Shown here: piece after piece, positions 15,701 to 25,694 of the stretch | How positions within the stretch are numbered: position 1 is the first letter of the stretch | Layout: each line of letters starts with the position of its first letter | Assembly: GCA_030847615.1 (NCBI GenBank) | Contig: JAUMIR010000004.1 | Coordinates: forward strand, 270,529,501-270,593,500 | Source of the DNA: Gambelia wislizenii | Lineage: Eukaryota > Chordata > Lepidosauria > Squamata > Crotaphytidae | Reading direction: 5' to 3' | Length of the DNA: 64,000 nucleotides | Position numbers and translations under genes: made by a program | The notes under the pieces: generated by a model | Seen by the model: the letters and a program-made list of their open reading frames with translations, nothing else | Databases searched by the model: none | Told to the model about the DNA's origin: nothing

Positions 15701-17468
15701 GCTGTTGAAAAAAATGGTGGTGTTATTACTACAGCTTTCTATGATCCAAGGAGTTTGGGTAAGAAATTTCACTGTTGTTGTACCTGAGAGAACAGTATCT
15801 TCTTCTTGAACACTGATTTCATTGTGGCCTTTTCATAAATATATGCATTTAGGTTTTTGAAAAATAAAAATGTTGACTTCATCTTTTGCACTCAACTGTA
15901 TGTTGCTGTTAATGAATGATAGTTAAATACACCTGTCACCTCAAAATAGATATACAGTTGTCCCTTTGCATTTGCAGCTTTGATACTCGCAGTTTTGATT
16001 ATTCATGGTTTTCCCTCACCCACTGCCTGTCTCCTGGGTCTTCCCTTCTCTTCACAAAGGGAACGAAGAGCCAGGAAAGAGTGGGGATGAGGCAAAACCT
16101 CTTAAACCAGGGAGGGCGAAAGCCCAGCAGACAGCCGGTTTGGGTCTTCAGACAGCCGGTTTGAGAGAGAACGAAGAGCCAGGGAAGCCTAGGGAGTGAG
16201 GGAAAATCTCTCAAACCGCTCCTTTGCTGAGCTTTGGCTGCCTTTTCAGGGAGGGCGAAAGCCAAGCAGACAGCCGGTTTGAAAGATTTTCCCTCACTCC
16301 CTGGGCTTCCCTGGGTCTTCACAAAGGGAACTAAGAGCCAGGGAAGCCGAGGGAGTGAGGCAAAACGTCTTAAAAGCCGCCCCTCTGCTGAGCCTTCACT
16401 GTCTTTGCAGGGAGGGCGAAAGCCCAGGAGAGGGTGATTGTTATTCATGGTTTTTTCACATTCGCAGGGGTGTGGCGGCCGTAACCCCCGCGAATGTGAA
16501 GGGACAACTGTAAATTTCCAGGTGTATTGAAGTCAGCTTTTCCCCCAGAATTTTCAGGAATATTGAAAAATATGATATTAATATTTTTTTACAGACTGAA
16601 AGTCATGTTGACACTTTAGTAAGTAAAATGTATCAGTTATAATTTTGTTTGGCATGAAATGATCTTTGGTTTATTAAAAGTATTCAGATAATACAGTAAT
16701 TACAAATCCCTCTTTTTGTTTTGTTTTGTTATAAATGAAGCTACAAGGTCCTGAATTGTAAGGCACCTCTTTGGTTTTGCCATGTTATTATGAGCAAGCA
16801 AAAGCAATCAAAACAGAAGAAACCATCAATAGTAGTAAAACAGAGAATATTTTTTCCCTCCTCTAGTTCTCCATAGTGCCAAGCAGACCTAAAGCACACA
16901 TTCTCATAAAAAGAACTGAGGAAAGGAAACCAAGATCAGGGATTGCAATGATCAGATACTGCACATTATCTATCAGTTTTCAAATACAATCATAGCAATT
17001 GTATAAAAGGGAGTGGTCCTCTGTAATAGCAAAATATAAGCAAATAGACTGTGTACATCTCCCCACTACACCCATCTGTCAGAGATGCTCATAGCAGAGT
17101 AGTTAATACTGTATCTCCTTCTTCATACAGATGTTCTTTGCAAGCCAGTGCCATTTTTTCTGCGAGGCAAACCTATTCCAAAGCGAATGCTTCCTCCTGA
17201 AGATCTTGTTCGTTATTATACAGATGCTAAGAATCGTGGCTACCTGGCTGATCCATCAAAGGTTCAAGAAGCAAGACTGGAACTTGCCCAAAAATATGGT
17301 TATGTACTACCAGATATTACAAAAGATGAACTGTTCCAAATGCTGAGCAGGCGCAAGGATCCTAGACAGATTTTCTTTGGCCTTGCTCCAGGTTGGGTTG
17401 TAAACATGTCAGAAAAGAAAATTCTGAAACCAACAGATGAGAACTTGCTAAAATATTACAGTTCATGA
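9686..17468 (+). CDS. MRPL15: MRPL15, mitochondrial ribosomal protein uL15m (complete, five exons)
   Basis: Protein of the large subunit of the mitochondrial ribosome, made in the cytosol and imported into the matrix. Exons 9686-9790, 12306-12463, 14239-14404, 15635-15758 and 17131-17468 total 891 nt, giving 296 residues and a stop, the same length as I recall for the human protein. All introns are GT-AG, and the frame is continuous through phases 0, 2, 0 and 1. Residues 1-35 form the N-terminal segment with [12 protein letters not shown]. Exon 2 encodes the basic glycine/arginine-rich L15 core ([20 protein letters not shown]). Exon 4 carries [12 protein letters not shown]. The C-terminus reads [13 protein letters not shown] and ends [13 protein letters not shown]. 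The ATG at 9686 is preceded by GGAAGG, with G at +4 (moderate Kozak). No break was found. It is divergent to LYPLA1. Confidence 0.97.
9906..10131. mobile_element. Tigger-like MITE in MRPL15 intron 1
   Basis: Left end CTTGTCCCTCCGTATCC and right end GGGGACAACTG followed by TA. Internal blocks include GTATTCACGGCTTGAAAAT and TGGGACTTGAGTATTCGCGG. It is related to the mammalian MER2/Tigger style of termini. Relatives are at 19023-19237 and 15955-16510. Confidence 0.75.
10215..10972. repeat. LINE/SINE-tail-like repeat, interrupted by a TSD-flanked insertion
   Basis: Same repeat as 5546-5722. Left piece 10215-10295 ends with ACATTGTTAAGCAAT, which recurs at 10858-10872 where the repeat resumes (GGCACTTTACACATCTACAC). 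The two copies are the target-site duplication of the insertion between them. Confidence 0.75.
10296..10857 (+). mobile_element. 562-bp retro-insertion with 15-bp TSD (LINE 3'-end-like)
   Basis: Bounded by identical 15-bp repeats ACATTGTTAAGCAAT. It ends in an A-rich tail after ATTGTTGTAATGAAAATC and AATAAA, as in squamate L1-type 3' ends. The 5' part (10365-10515) carries an inverted copy of the same tail-like repeat and a (TAA)n run. The element class is inferred. Confidence 0.6.
11424..11637 (+). repeat. Sauria-type tRNA-derived SINE (plus strand)
   Basis: The head GGTGTAGTGGTTTGAATGCT (A box) and GAGTTCAAATCC (B box) are tRNA-derived. They are followed by GGAAACCCACTAGGTGACCT, a typical body, and a tail ending in CACACAACAACAA. 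It lies in MRPL15 intron 1. Flanking GAGAATC and AAGAATC may be the target duplication. Confidence 0.88.
12306..12463 (+). CDS. MRPL15: MRPL15 coding exon 2
   Basis: 158 nt after a TTTTAG acceptor, from [15 protein letters not shown] to KYSYNEGH, ending in phase 2 at GTAAGA. It contains the conserved [11 protein letters not shown] and [10 protein letters not shown] blocks of the mitochondrial L15 family. Confidence 0.97.
12954..13257. mobile_element. Tc/mariner-like palindromic MITE, 304 bp
   Basis: Terminal inverted repeats of at least 23 bp begin AGTGCTGGACAAAAATAGGA. Inside is a second inverted pair, CTTTCCTGATGGACAAAACC against GGTTTTGTCCATTAGGAAAG, and GAGTTAATAAC motifs. The right flank has TA, the left flank TC. 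It has no coding capacity and lies in MRPL15 intron 2. Confidence 0.75.
14239..14404 (+). CDS. MRPL15: MRPL15 coding exon 3
   Basis: 166 nt after TTCTACAG, encoding [20 protein letters not shown] through [11 protein letters not shown], ending in phase 0 at GTAGGT. Confidence 0.97.
14405..15634 (+). other. MRPL15 intron 3
   Basis: 1.2 kb, bounded by GTAGGT and TTGTAG. I see no named repeat and no coding similarity inside it. Confidence 0.7.
15635..15758 (+). CDS. MRPL15: MRPL15 coding exon 4
   Basis: 124 nt after TTGTAG, encoding [19 protein letters not shown] through [10 protein letters not shown], ending in phase 1 at GTAAGA. Confidence 0.97.
15955..16510. mobile_element. Tigger-like element with internal duplicated GC-rich core, 556 bp
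   Basis: Begins CAGTTGTCCC and ends GGGACAACTG, flanked by TA on both sides. The core contains repeated modules in direct and inverted order: CACAAAGGGAAC, GAAGAGCCAGG, GGGAGGGCGAAAGCC and CAGACAGCCGGTTTG each occur two or three times. The open frames across it (for example 149 aa on the minus strand) come from this repetition. It lies in MRPL15 intron 4. Confidence 0.75.
17131..17468 (+). CDS. MRPL15: MRPL15 coding exon 5 (terminal)
   Basis: 338 nt after CATACAG, encoding [20 protein letters not shown] to the C-terminal LLKYYSS and TGA at 17466-17468. Confidence 0.97.
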
Positions 17469-17575
17469 GCGTTTGCACTGAAGACAACTCTTGGAGTTTA
17501 TGTGAAGTCTTGGGTTATTACATAACATTATGCAAATATCATTGTTTGCTGTAAAACAAAGCTAATTATAATGCT

Positions 17576-17581
17576 AATAAA
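17576..17581 (+). terminator. MRPL15: MRPL15 polyadenylation signal AATAAA
   Basis: Canonical AATAAA 108 bp after the MRPL15 stop codon, in an AT-rich short 3' UTR, followed by GT-rich sequence. This is the likely poly(A) signal. Confidence 0.7.
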
Positions 17582-18750
17582 ATGCTAAAATGTTGATTGT
17601 GTAAAAAATAGGTCTTTTTAGTACCAAAAAGTAATGCATTTAGCTTTTCCTTACATGAGACACAATGGGAAGCATAGGTGATTTTCCAAAGTCATGCTGT
17701 TCATGTGGTGTGTTCTTCTAAACACTTTGCCATAGTTTCTTGTTCTTGTTCTTAACAATATCCTTTTTTTCCTTCTCCAGGATATCCATGAAACATGTTT
17801 TCTACACACTTTCTCTACAATATACATGAACGTATGGGCCCACTGTTTAACAACAAGTCCCAAATACAGCTATACCTTAGTTATTTCAAGGTATCATTAC
17901 TTTAACTGAAAATTTGGTACCAGAGGCAGAAATAACATGGAAAAAATAGGAATGAGTTCCTACATCACAAAAAAGAGCAATTCCACATGTTTCAGCAAAC
18001 TTGTTATTCGGAAGTAACAATATGCACATGTGAAATGAAATGACCAGGTCAAGTAAAAAGCAAGTTTACTTGCCCAAGTAAACAAAAATATTTTGAACCT
18101 TCTAGAGACGACTTAAAGAGATCAAAATGCATCTAGAGATGTCTCAGTGAAAACTTTCAGTTCAATGGGGGATCCCGTTCTGGGATGGGTACCACTTCTG
18201 GACAGCCCATATAAGGATACCCTCCACTACTATAGGAAAATAGCATGTTGGATTTGCTATAAGTTCCTTTTCTACACTGGATAATGAGGGTCCTACCTGA
18301 CCTGGATTGGTGAAGCTTGCTATTGGAGGATTCCCTCCTGCTCTCAAGGTCTCAGTTTGAACAACTGAGTCTCAGGGATGTCTCCTTAAGTCATATTTTA
18401 TTCTGTATTCTGTCCATATATGAGTTGTATTAGTGATCAGCAATTCATAGATTTTGACAAAGAGATCTGGTGTTTTCTATACCCGTTTTTGTTACATTTC
18501 AGAACTTGGTGGAGTTCTCTCTCACACAGAAGTAATCAAGGCTGTGTTTCACAATTGTGAACAGGAGGAGCAACTCACCTAAGCAGTCCTCTAGATCTTG
18601 TTGGACTCCAGTTCCCATCAGCTCTAGCCACCCTAACCAGTGATGAAGGATAATGTAAATAGCAGTTTACCAGCCTCAGGAGGACAACAGTTAACTGCCT
18701 CTATCATATAAGGATACTATCTACTGAAGAGAAGGAGCAGGGGGAATGTT
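17582..18750. other. Downstream of MRPL15, no gene seen
   Basis: AT-rich sequence. A fragment near 18590-18650 (TTGTTGGACTCCAGTTCCCA) belongs to the common ACTACAACTCCC-type repeat. Two related blocks, near 17870-18085 and 53240-53480, share GAACCTTCTAGAGACGACTT-like and CACAAAAAA segments. No coding similarity is seen. Confidence 0.55.
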
Positions 18751-18756
18751 TCACCA

Positions 18757-18975
18757 CCATGCTAGCCTGAACCACCTGATCTTGCCTGACTGAGGAAGCT
18801 AAGCAGGATTAGGGTCAGGCCTGGGTAGGAGAGACCACAAGGGAATAGCAGGTCATTCCAGGTAGGGGTAGGAAAGAATCCTACCTGAAATCCTGTTCCA
18901 CCAGTGCTGTCAGTCAGAGTTGACAACACTGAACTAGATGGACTAGTGAACTAAATGAGTATAAAGCTGGTTCAG
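18757..18975 (+). repeat. Second, older 5S-rRNA-derived SINE
   Basis: Contains CCTGATCTTGCCTGACTGAG, then GAAGCTAAGCAGGATTAGG and GTCAGGCCTGGGTAGGAG, matching the middle of 5S rRNA more weakly than 8826-9028. The 3' part contains CAGAGTTGACAACACTGAAC and CTAGATGGACTAGTG. Confidence 0.6.
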
Positions 18976-19022
18976 TAAATGTATCACCTGAGTTCAGTGC
19001 CCTTATTCAACAATTTCATATA

Positions 19023-19237
19023 CGGTTGCCCCTCCGCATCCACAGATTTAAGTATTCACGGCTTGAAAATATTCTTTAAAAAATAATAATCCAAAAAGCA
19101 AGCCTTTATTTTGCCATCTTATATAAAGGACACTATTTTGCTATGTCATTGCATACAATGGGACTTGAGTATTCATGGATTTTGGTATCCACGGGGGATC
19201 CTGCAGCTAAACCCCAGCGAATATGAAGGGACAACTG
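19023..19237. mobile_element. Tigger-like MITE, 215 bp
   Basis: Begins CGGTTGCCCCTCCGCATCC and ends GGGACAACTG, with TA at both flanks. Internal GTATTCACGGCTTGAAAAT and TGGGACTTGAGTATTCATGG match 9906-10131. Confidence 0.8.
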
Positions 19238-19274
19238 TATTCTCTTTCAATTCCTATTTTGAGAGAGAGAGAAG

Positions 19275-19717
19275 TGTCAGGGGATGATAGGACACTCAAT
19301 CCCCGGCAGAAGCCAAAAATGGTATCAGCAGATTTAGTAGCAACCCATTACCAAGAATACTCACAGAGTGTTTTGACATCCAGAACCAGGAGGCACCTTT
19401 ATCTTCAAGTTCAAGCAGTTGCACTATATACAGATATTTACACTGTCATCAGTCAAACTGCTGCGCCAGACACCCATGAATCGCAAGAAGAGAATGAGAT
19501 CTGGCTGAGCTCCCTTATATGCACATCTACAGTAGGGCATTGGCTTAATCACATGGGTGCATTCCATCAGATCTTTCACTCCAAAAGCTTGCTCTCTAGT
19601 AACCCTCCTTCTACAGCTCTGGCATGACTTGGCAGTTCATGGCAGCCATTATGACTCAGCATGACTCTGCAGTTGTTTTTCCATTTTATAATGGAGTTCA
19701 GTTTCTAACTCCTGACA
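19275..19717 (-). mobile_element. Solo LTR, 443 bp, 5-bp TSD
   Basis: Begins TGTCAGGGG and ends CTCCTGACA, inverted termini of the TG...CA class. It is flanked by identical 5-bp AGAAG duplications (19270-19274 and 19718-19722). Read on the minus strand it has GCATATAAGGGAGC (TATA-like) followed downstream by AGATAAAGG (poly(A)-like), so the promoter points left. No internal retroviral or retrotransposon genes adjoin it. A 5-bp TSD is compatible with Ty3/gypsy or ERV-type elements. The 134-aa open frame inside it is not a gene. Confidence 0.88.
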
Positions 19718-20303
19718 AGAAGTCAGCAAGGTATAAATAAAAGTGTGTTTTGCTTATAGTAACACAGCAGTTTCTAATGTGGCAGTTTTGCATGTTAACA
19801 ATGGAGTGTTCAAGTGGACAGTGGTATTGAGCCCATGTAATATTATGTTCTTAAGTTTGGATCCAGAAATTTCTCCTTGTTTCCAAAGTATTTGAAAGAT
19901 GTGGCACTTCAGTTACAGACAACTGAGAGTGGCCGTGGTGTTCAGAGTTAAAATGTCTAAACTACGGTTTCAAGCTTCCTGGTCAGAATTGCACACTTTT
20001 TGATTCCTGAGACATGTGATCAGGTCTGTGGTTCTTTTCCCCATATACTGTAGATGGCATCTCCTATGATTGCATTCAATACATGAATAAGATCGCAGGA
20101 CCATCAGGTCATGGTTTGTCCAATATAGTAGGCCCTGCCAGTTGCCTGTGTTCCTGAAAATATCTGCTTTTTGAAACACGTACAGCTAATACAGCACTTA
20201 AAATGACAAGGGTTTGCTTGAGGATTGCTGGCTGTTGTTTTATACACACATGCTCTGATAAGTATATTTTAACTGATTAACAGCATTTTTCAGGGATCTA
20301 GAA

Positions 20304-20660
20304 CAGTTATTCTTAACCTGTGGTCTGCAGACCCCCACGGGGCTGCGATGCCATCACAGGGGGTCTTGAAGGTGGAAGGCTGCTCAGCCCCCGTGACAGG
20401 AGTCAAAGCAAAAGCTGGCTGGCTGGCTGGGCCTGCACATTGCTCTACAATCCGCTCCAGTCACAAATTTGCAGGAAAAAGTGGGAGAAAAGTCTTCCCC
20501 CCATGCCTCTAGGGGAAAGGTTAAAGGACAGTGTAATTGTATTATTACTATTATTGAATGTTTTTGTTGTTAGAGTTGTAAAACTTGAGTAAAGTTTGGG
20601 GTCCGCAGCAACAAGACATTTAAAGGGGGTCCCTGGTAAAGAAAAGGTTAAGATCCACTG
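20304..20660. mobile_element. hAT-type MITE, 357 bp
   Basis: Second copy of the family at 5036-5431. Ends are CAGTTATTCTTAACC and GGTTAAGATCCACTG. The 8-bp flanks ATCTAGAA and ATTTAGAA match at 7 of 8. Confidence 0.9.
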
Positions 20661-20911
20661 ATTTAGAAAAAACTTGTTAGATGTGATGTATGCTTGTTTT
20701 TAAATTATATATGTTTGTATGTGTGTGTGTGAGCAGATTAATATGCGAAACTGTTTGGATCAACTGATTGATTAGTAGTTGTAATCCTATGAAACAAAGG
20801 CACTAACTGGTTTGATAAGGGCATAGTGTTCAGTTATTTAATAATAATGTTTAGTAATAATGCCCTTTCCAGGAAAGGGCAGAACATCAAACATACACAG
20901 TCAGAGACAAA

Positions 20912-21662
20912 GGACTTTACCAGACAAGCATCTAAAAATGCTGTAATTCCGCTACTGAGGAAAACGGGAACATAGTGGCATGATCACAATAATTATCATA
21001 CATTGCTGTAATCGTGTGATACTACCATGACATAATTATTGAGCAGCCACCAGTAGTGCTTTAAAGACGGGATTTCAGCTCGCTATAGTAACACTTCTCT
21101 TTGCATTGCCTTCTAATGACAGAATATTAATGTGTTATGCTGGCCTGCACATGCAGCATTAAGAAAATTTTTCTCTTATTTCCATGATTTTGCATGGGCG
21201 AAATTTCAGCTATTCTCATGAAAAGACACGACTTCAGTTAAAAACACCAAAAACAGGTACATAACAAAAGGACTTCACAAATAAACATTTAAACAAACAT
21301 AAAAATGTACCAAGCAAAGGTGGCAGTTCATTGAAATAGCATTCTGTTGGTCTTCTTTACGTTCTCTCCTGGAAGTTTAATTAGTGTTCTCATTGGGAAA
21401 GGGGAGGAGGGAAAGAGGACCACCCATTCACACTAATTGTGCGATTACAGTGGGACGTGAATTTGCACGTTCATCAATACTGTGAAAAGAGCAATACTGA
21501 GGGCTATTGACAAGTTTTGCCTGTCAATAAAAAGTTGTGTGTAATTAATGGGTGGGACACACATGTACCACAGGTGGACAACGATGTCATGTGTTAATGG
21601 GAACCCATTTGTGCTGCCATCCCATCATAATTGCATGATTTCAGCCTTGTGGGATAAAGTCC
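20912..21662. mobile_element. Non-autonomous DNA element, 751 bp, GGACTTTA termini
   Basis: Left end GGACTTTACCAGACAAG, right end CTTGTGGGATAAAGTCC, imperfect inverted repeats flanked by AAA on both sides (a possible 3-bp TSD). The interior has no long open frame. Confidence 0.65.
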
Positions 21663-21679
21663 AAAGAAAATGAAACATA

Positions 21680-22080
21680 ACACTATAAATATACATAAAA
21701 CCCCCAACATCCCACCAGCCACAACTCAGCAGCTTAATCTGATGAATAAAAGAGTCTTCAACCCCTTATGAAAACGGGTGAGACACTCCTTCAGCTAAAG
21801 GTCCAAAGGAAGACAGTTCCACAGATACAGAGCCAGATCTTGAAAGGCTCATAGCCTTGACAGAGCTCTACTACAACAATCCTTTGCCTGTAGATCTTAA
21901 ATTCCTAGATGGTGCATACCACGCTAGCTGAGCTGGCAGCTACTGGGGGAGATTAGAACGCAGTGCCCTAAATATAAGTAGCAAATGTTTGAAACCGACC
22001 TCGGCCTGAACTGGCAGCCAGTGAAGGGGTCTATGTGTGAATATTTAGGAGATACACTCAGTTGGCATAGAAGTGTTTCT
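21680..22080 (-). mobile_element. Old L2-type LINE 3' fragment (minus)
   Basis: Contains minus-strand relics of the L2 RT C-terminal region, seen here as CCTGAACTGGCAGCCAGTG and AGAGCCAGATCTTG-like segments. The order is the same as in the better copy at 48480-49490 (AGCTGATAGGCAGCCAGTGG). Heavily decayed. Confidence 0.5.
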
Positions 22081-23095
22081 TTAGGCAGTAGCATTTGCTA
22101 AAAATAAAAGGTCCCTCTTTTGACCTGTCACATAATGTAAACACAGGTTTCATTTTTTTCAGGGTATCCTGTCCTGTATCCTGATGATTATTGGATTAAC
22201 AAGTGATACCTGTTGTTAGAGTACTGCTGGTTTAATTTGAGGGGAATGGGAGGATGGGGAAACATTTATTGCTTTCCCTTATTTGTGCTTCAGTGTTTCT
22301 AGTTTTTTTAAATGAATCAATTCACAATTGTACTCTGGAAATGGAGACATTCAACAGGAAAGCTGTTTCACTGGTAGCTGGGGAGGAAGTCATCTTAATG
22401 AAGAGTAGATGACAAAAAGTGTTACAGTATATTATTGGTATATTGCAACAAAATAAAAAACTTAAAACATCTACTTAATTCTTTTCAATAGGAAGAAGAA
22501 ACAATGTTGTTAAAGATGCTGTCCACAGCCTCCTGAAACACAAAATAGCACAGATTTGGATAAGATTGTGTTCTGAATCAACCTCAGGTGAAAGAGAAAC
22601 TCAAACTCAGACAAAATGACAAAGGGGAAAGAATGAAAACAGGAAACAGATGTCTAGTGACGTACACTGATTGGAGAGGACTTGCTTCTCAAGCACCATC
22701 TTAGTCACAGAGCAGCTGTATCCTGACACCAGTATTGTAATGGTATCAATACTTTAAGAGCCAAAACAGCCACGTTCCACAAAATCAGCTCATTTTATTT
22801 GAGAACTATGATCAACTCACAGTTGGAGGAGATGGTGCTTGCTATACACAATCTGTAAAATTAAAATTATAATATCTCAACTCCTCCTTCACCCCCTTTT
22901 TTGCACTTCCTAGTATCTTGTGATAGGAGGTGTTTTATTTACTAGTTAAGTTTGTCAAGGCTATAGAGGATTTCCTACTCATAGTGTTATTTCAATAGAC
23001 TACCAACACTCCAGACAGCGTAATAAAGAATTATCAAAGACACTAGGGTATTATCAACATGGTATTTCCTAATCCTCTCAAACTACTCTCACTAG
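22081..23095. other. Intergenic, no gene seen
   Basis: Unremarkable AT-rich DNA. I recognise no repeat family or coding similarity in it. Confidence 0.5.
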
Positions 23096-23099
23096 AATA

Positions 23100-23290
23100 T
23101 AACTTATTTACTTATTTAACTTGTATCCTGCCTTTTTTTCAAAATAGTACCCAAGGTAGCTCACAATGTGAGTTAGAGCAAAATTCAGTTAAAACAATGG
23201 ATAATACAGAAGTTTTTTTAAAAAATTAAGCAGCCAATCATATTAAAAACATTAATTTAAAAGTTTTTAATAATAATAATAATAATAGGA
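23100..23290 (-). repeat. LINE 3'-tail-like fragment with (TAA)n
   Basis: Contains TTGTATCCTGCCTTTTTTTC and AAGGTAGCTCACAATG, a variant of the 'tatcccgcc...ggcttacaa' tail. Ends at a (TAA)n run near 23270-23288. Confidence 0.5.
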
Positions 23291-23859
23291 ATATACTACA
23301 ACATATTCCAATTAAAAGACTGTTTGCAACAGACAACACTCAAGGCCTTCTGCTGGCAGAAAGAGGACAGTGCATAGGCCAACCTCACTTCCTGCAGGAA
23401 GGAATTTTGGCTTATGCTGCTTTTTGTTTTGTCGAGCCTGGGCTGGGTAACTGTAGCAAGTCTGGAGGAAGCAATTCTCTGCCCCTTGGACCCTCCTGGG
23501 ACAAGGACTGCCAAAATTTGCAAAAGTGAAGGGCAAAAAAAGATGGGAAGGGATCAGAAATCTACTTTGAGTTTTGAAAGAAAAATGTGTTTAACAGTTT
23601 ATGGGAACTCTGCAACTTATTTAAGCATGAATCGCCAGTCCTGGAATATTTTTTCCCAGCCAGAAACCGTGCATTTGGGGATTCTGAAGCGGTCAAGGGC
23701 CACATGAACAGTCTAGGGGACCGCTTGTGGCTCCAGGTGCTCTCTCCTGTTTTAATAAGAGGAAATGATGACATCATCATCAACAGCAACAATAACAAGA
23801 ACCATTGTCGTTGTCATCATCATCATCATCTGCCCTTTTTCGAGTCTAGGATGTCACAG

Positions 23860-24250
23860 TAGCACACTGCTACCCCTGAGCATATCAAATAGGACTCAAG
23901 GTGTCTTACAAAAGTTAAAACAAATAATAGCTAAAAAATTATTACATTGTACAAAGTTAAAAATATAATTAAGGTATCAGTAAAATTAAAAGCAGTTTAA
24001 AAAGAAACCTTAAAAAGAGAAACAGATAATAATTTTCAAATGCACATGAACGGGCCTTTCTCCCCTAACAGTCAGCCCTCAAAGCCCTGCCAAAACAAAA
24101 AGTTCTTCTCGTAGCTGTGACAGAATAGAAAGGAGGGTGCCAGTCTAACTTCTCTAGGAAGAGAGTTCCAGAGCTTGGGAGCAGCCACCAAGAAGGCCCT
24201 CTCTTATGTTCCCTTCAGATGTACCCATGAAGGTGGTGAGACAGAGAGAA
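23860..24250 (-). mobile_element. L2/CR1-type LINE 3' fragment (minus)
   Basis: Reads backwards as the end of an L2-like RT and its 3' UTR: GAGAGTTCCAGAGCTTGGGA and AGAAGGCCCTCTC correspond to the LWNSLP/RAFS region. Related minus-strand fragments lie at 60125-60530 and 61845-62280. Confidence 0.6.
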
Positions 24251-25195
24251 AGGCATCACCAGAAATCTCAAGACATGAATGGGTTCAACTAACTCCTGTG
24301 TTTTAACTAGGAGCATTTTTCACACCTCCAGGATTAATTTGGCTTTGGCTTTCTTGCTTCTTCAGAACTCTAGGAATGTCATAACAGGAAAAACACTTGC
24401 TAACCTACCACAAGAAATAACTTTGTGTCTGCAAGTATATATTGGAGTAATACTTGCACAATAGTGATTTTTCCCCCCCATGGAAAATGGGGGAGGGGTA
24501 GGCTTAGGTCAAAAGCTTCAGAATGAAGATTTCTGAACAAAGGTTATGGACATAATTTCTTTGCCTTGAAGTATGACTTATGCCATTTGTGTTATAGTTG
24601 CAGGCCCACATTGACAGATCATTATATATATATCAACAAAAGGTTTGAAAGGGTTGGGGAGCCAAGTTTCTAGGATTTCAGATTCTTGAAGAGCCAGATG
24701 CTATATGGCAGGGACAGAGAACACATAACCTTCTAGATGTCCTTGCTTCATAATCTTAATAATTGTTGTTTTCTTTCCTACCCTCTTTTGTTGTAAGCTG
24801 CTTTCAACACACCTTAGAAAAGTGGGTTGTACAATTTTAAAACAATTGGGGATATTCAATTATCTTTCCTGCAAATAGAATGGTTTCCTTCAGCAGAATG
24901 AGGAAGAGAAAATTTCCCCTTACCCTGTAGTCATCCCTCATGTTCTCAATATCTGCTATAGAGGGTTGGGCACTCAACAGTTTACTGTTGGGTAGCATGG
25001 TATATCTAGGGAAGGAGAAGGGTGGAAAATCTCATTAGATAGGTGGAGAACTTCTCAGACAGTGTTGGATTATTGCCCAAAGATACTGAGTTGGACTCTG
25101 ATTTAGTAATACTTTGAGTGCACACATGGAAATCAAATGGAACTTGATTATGGATCTCTTCGATTTCAGCTGTAAGTATAACTAAGGGCTTGTCT

Positions 25196-25691
25196 CCATG
25201 GGCAATTTACCCCAGCTTGCCTCCGCCTTGGAGCCCTGAAGTCCTGATGATGCAGGGCTTTTGATCCATTTTGCCCCTGGGAAGTCCTCACAACCCCCAG
25301 TGCAAAGATGGGGTTAAAATTGGGGGGGGGGGGAAGAAAGATGGGGTAGGGCCAATAAAACCTTTTTTAAAAATACCTGTTGAAATGTGTTCCAGCCGGG
25401 TGGGAAATGGTTCGGGCCCTGTGCGACTGCAGGAGCCCATTCTGGCACACCAGCCCATTGCTGCAGCTGCCCTCTGCCTCTCTCTTCTGTAGCCAGGAAG
25501 GAGGTCCATAGCATGTGACCAAGGCTAGTCACATGCAGGGAGTCTTGCTAATGTGCTGCAGCCTGCTTCCTAAAGACAGAAAGTGGGACGTGCCTATCTG
25601 GACACTGGCCCATTTCATGGAGGTAAGGGGGATCTGAGGGTGGGATAAGCCAGCGGGGAGCCAGAGTATCCTGGCCCATGTAGATGAGCCC
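25196..25691. mobile_element. MITE-like element, 496 bp, GGGCTTGTCTCCATGGGC termini
   Basis: Left AGGGCTTGTCTCCATGGGC and right GCCCATGTAGATGAGCCCT form 19-bp inverted repeats with three mismatches, placed at 25195-25213 and 25674-25692. Flanks TAA and TAT suggest a 3-bp TWA-type target, as in PIF/Harbinger elements. The interior has a poly(G) run and no transposase. Confidence 0.65.
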
Positions 25692-25694
25692 TAT

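Noticed and set aside
19223..19627. 134-codon plus frame
   Set aside because: Lies in a solo LTR with exact TSD and matches no protein family that I know.
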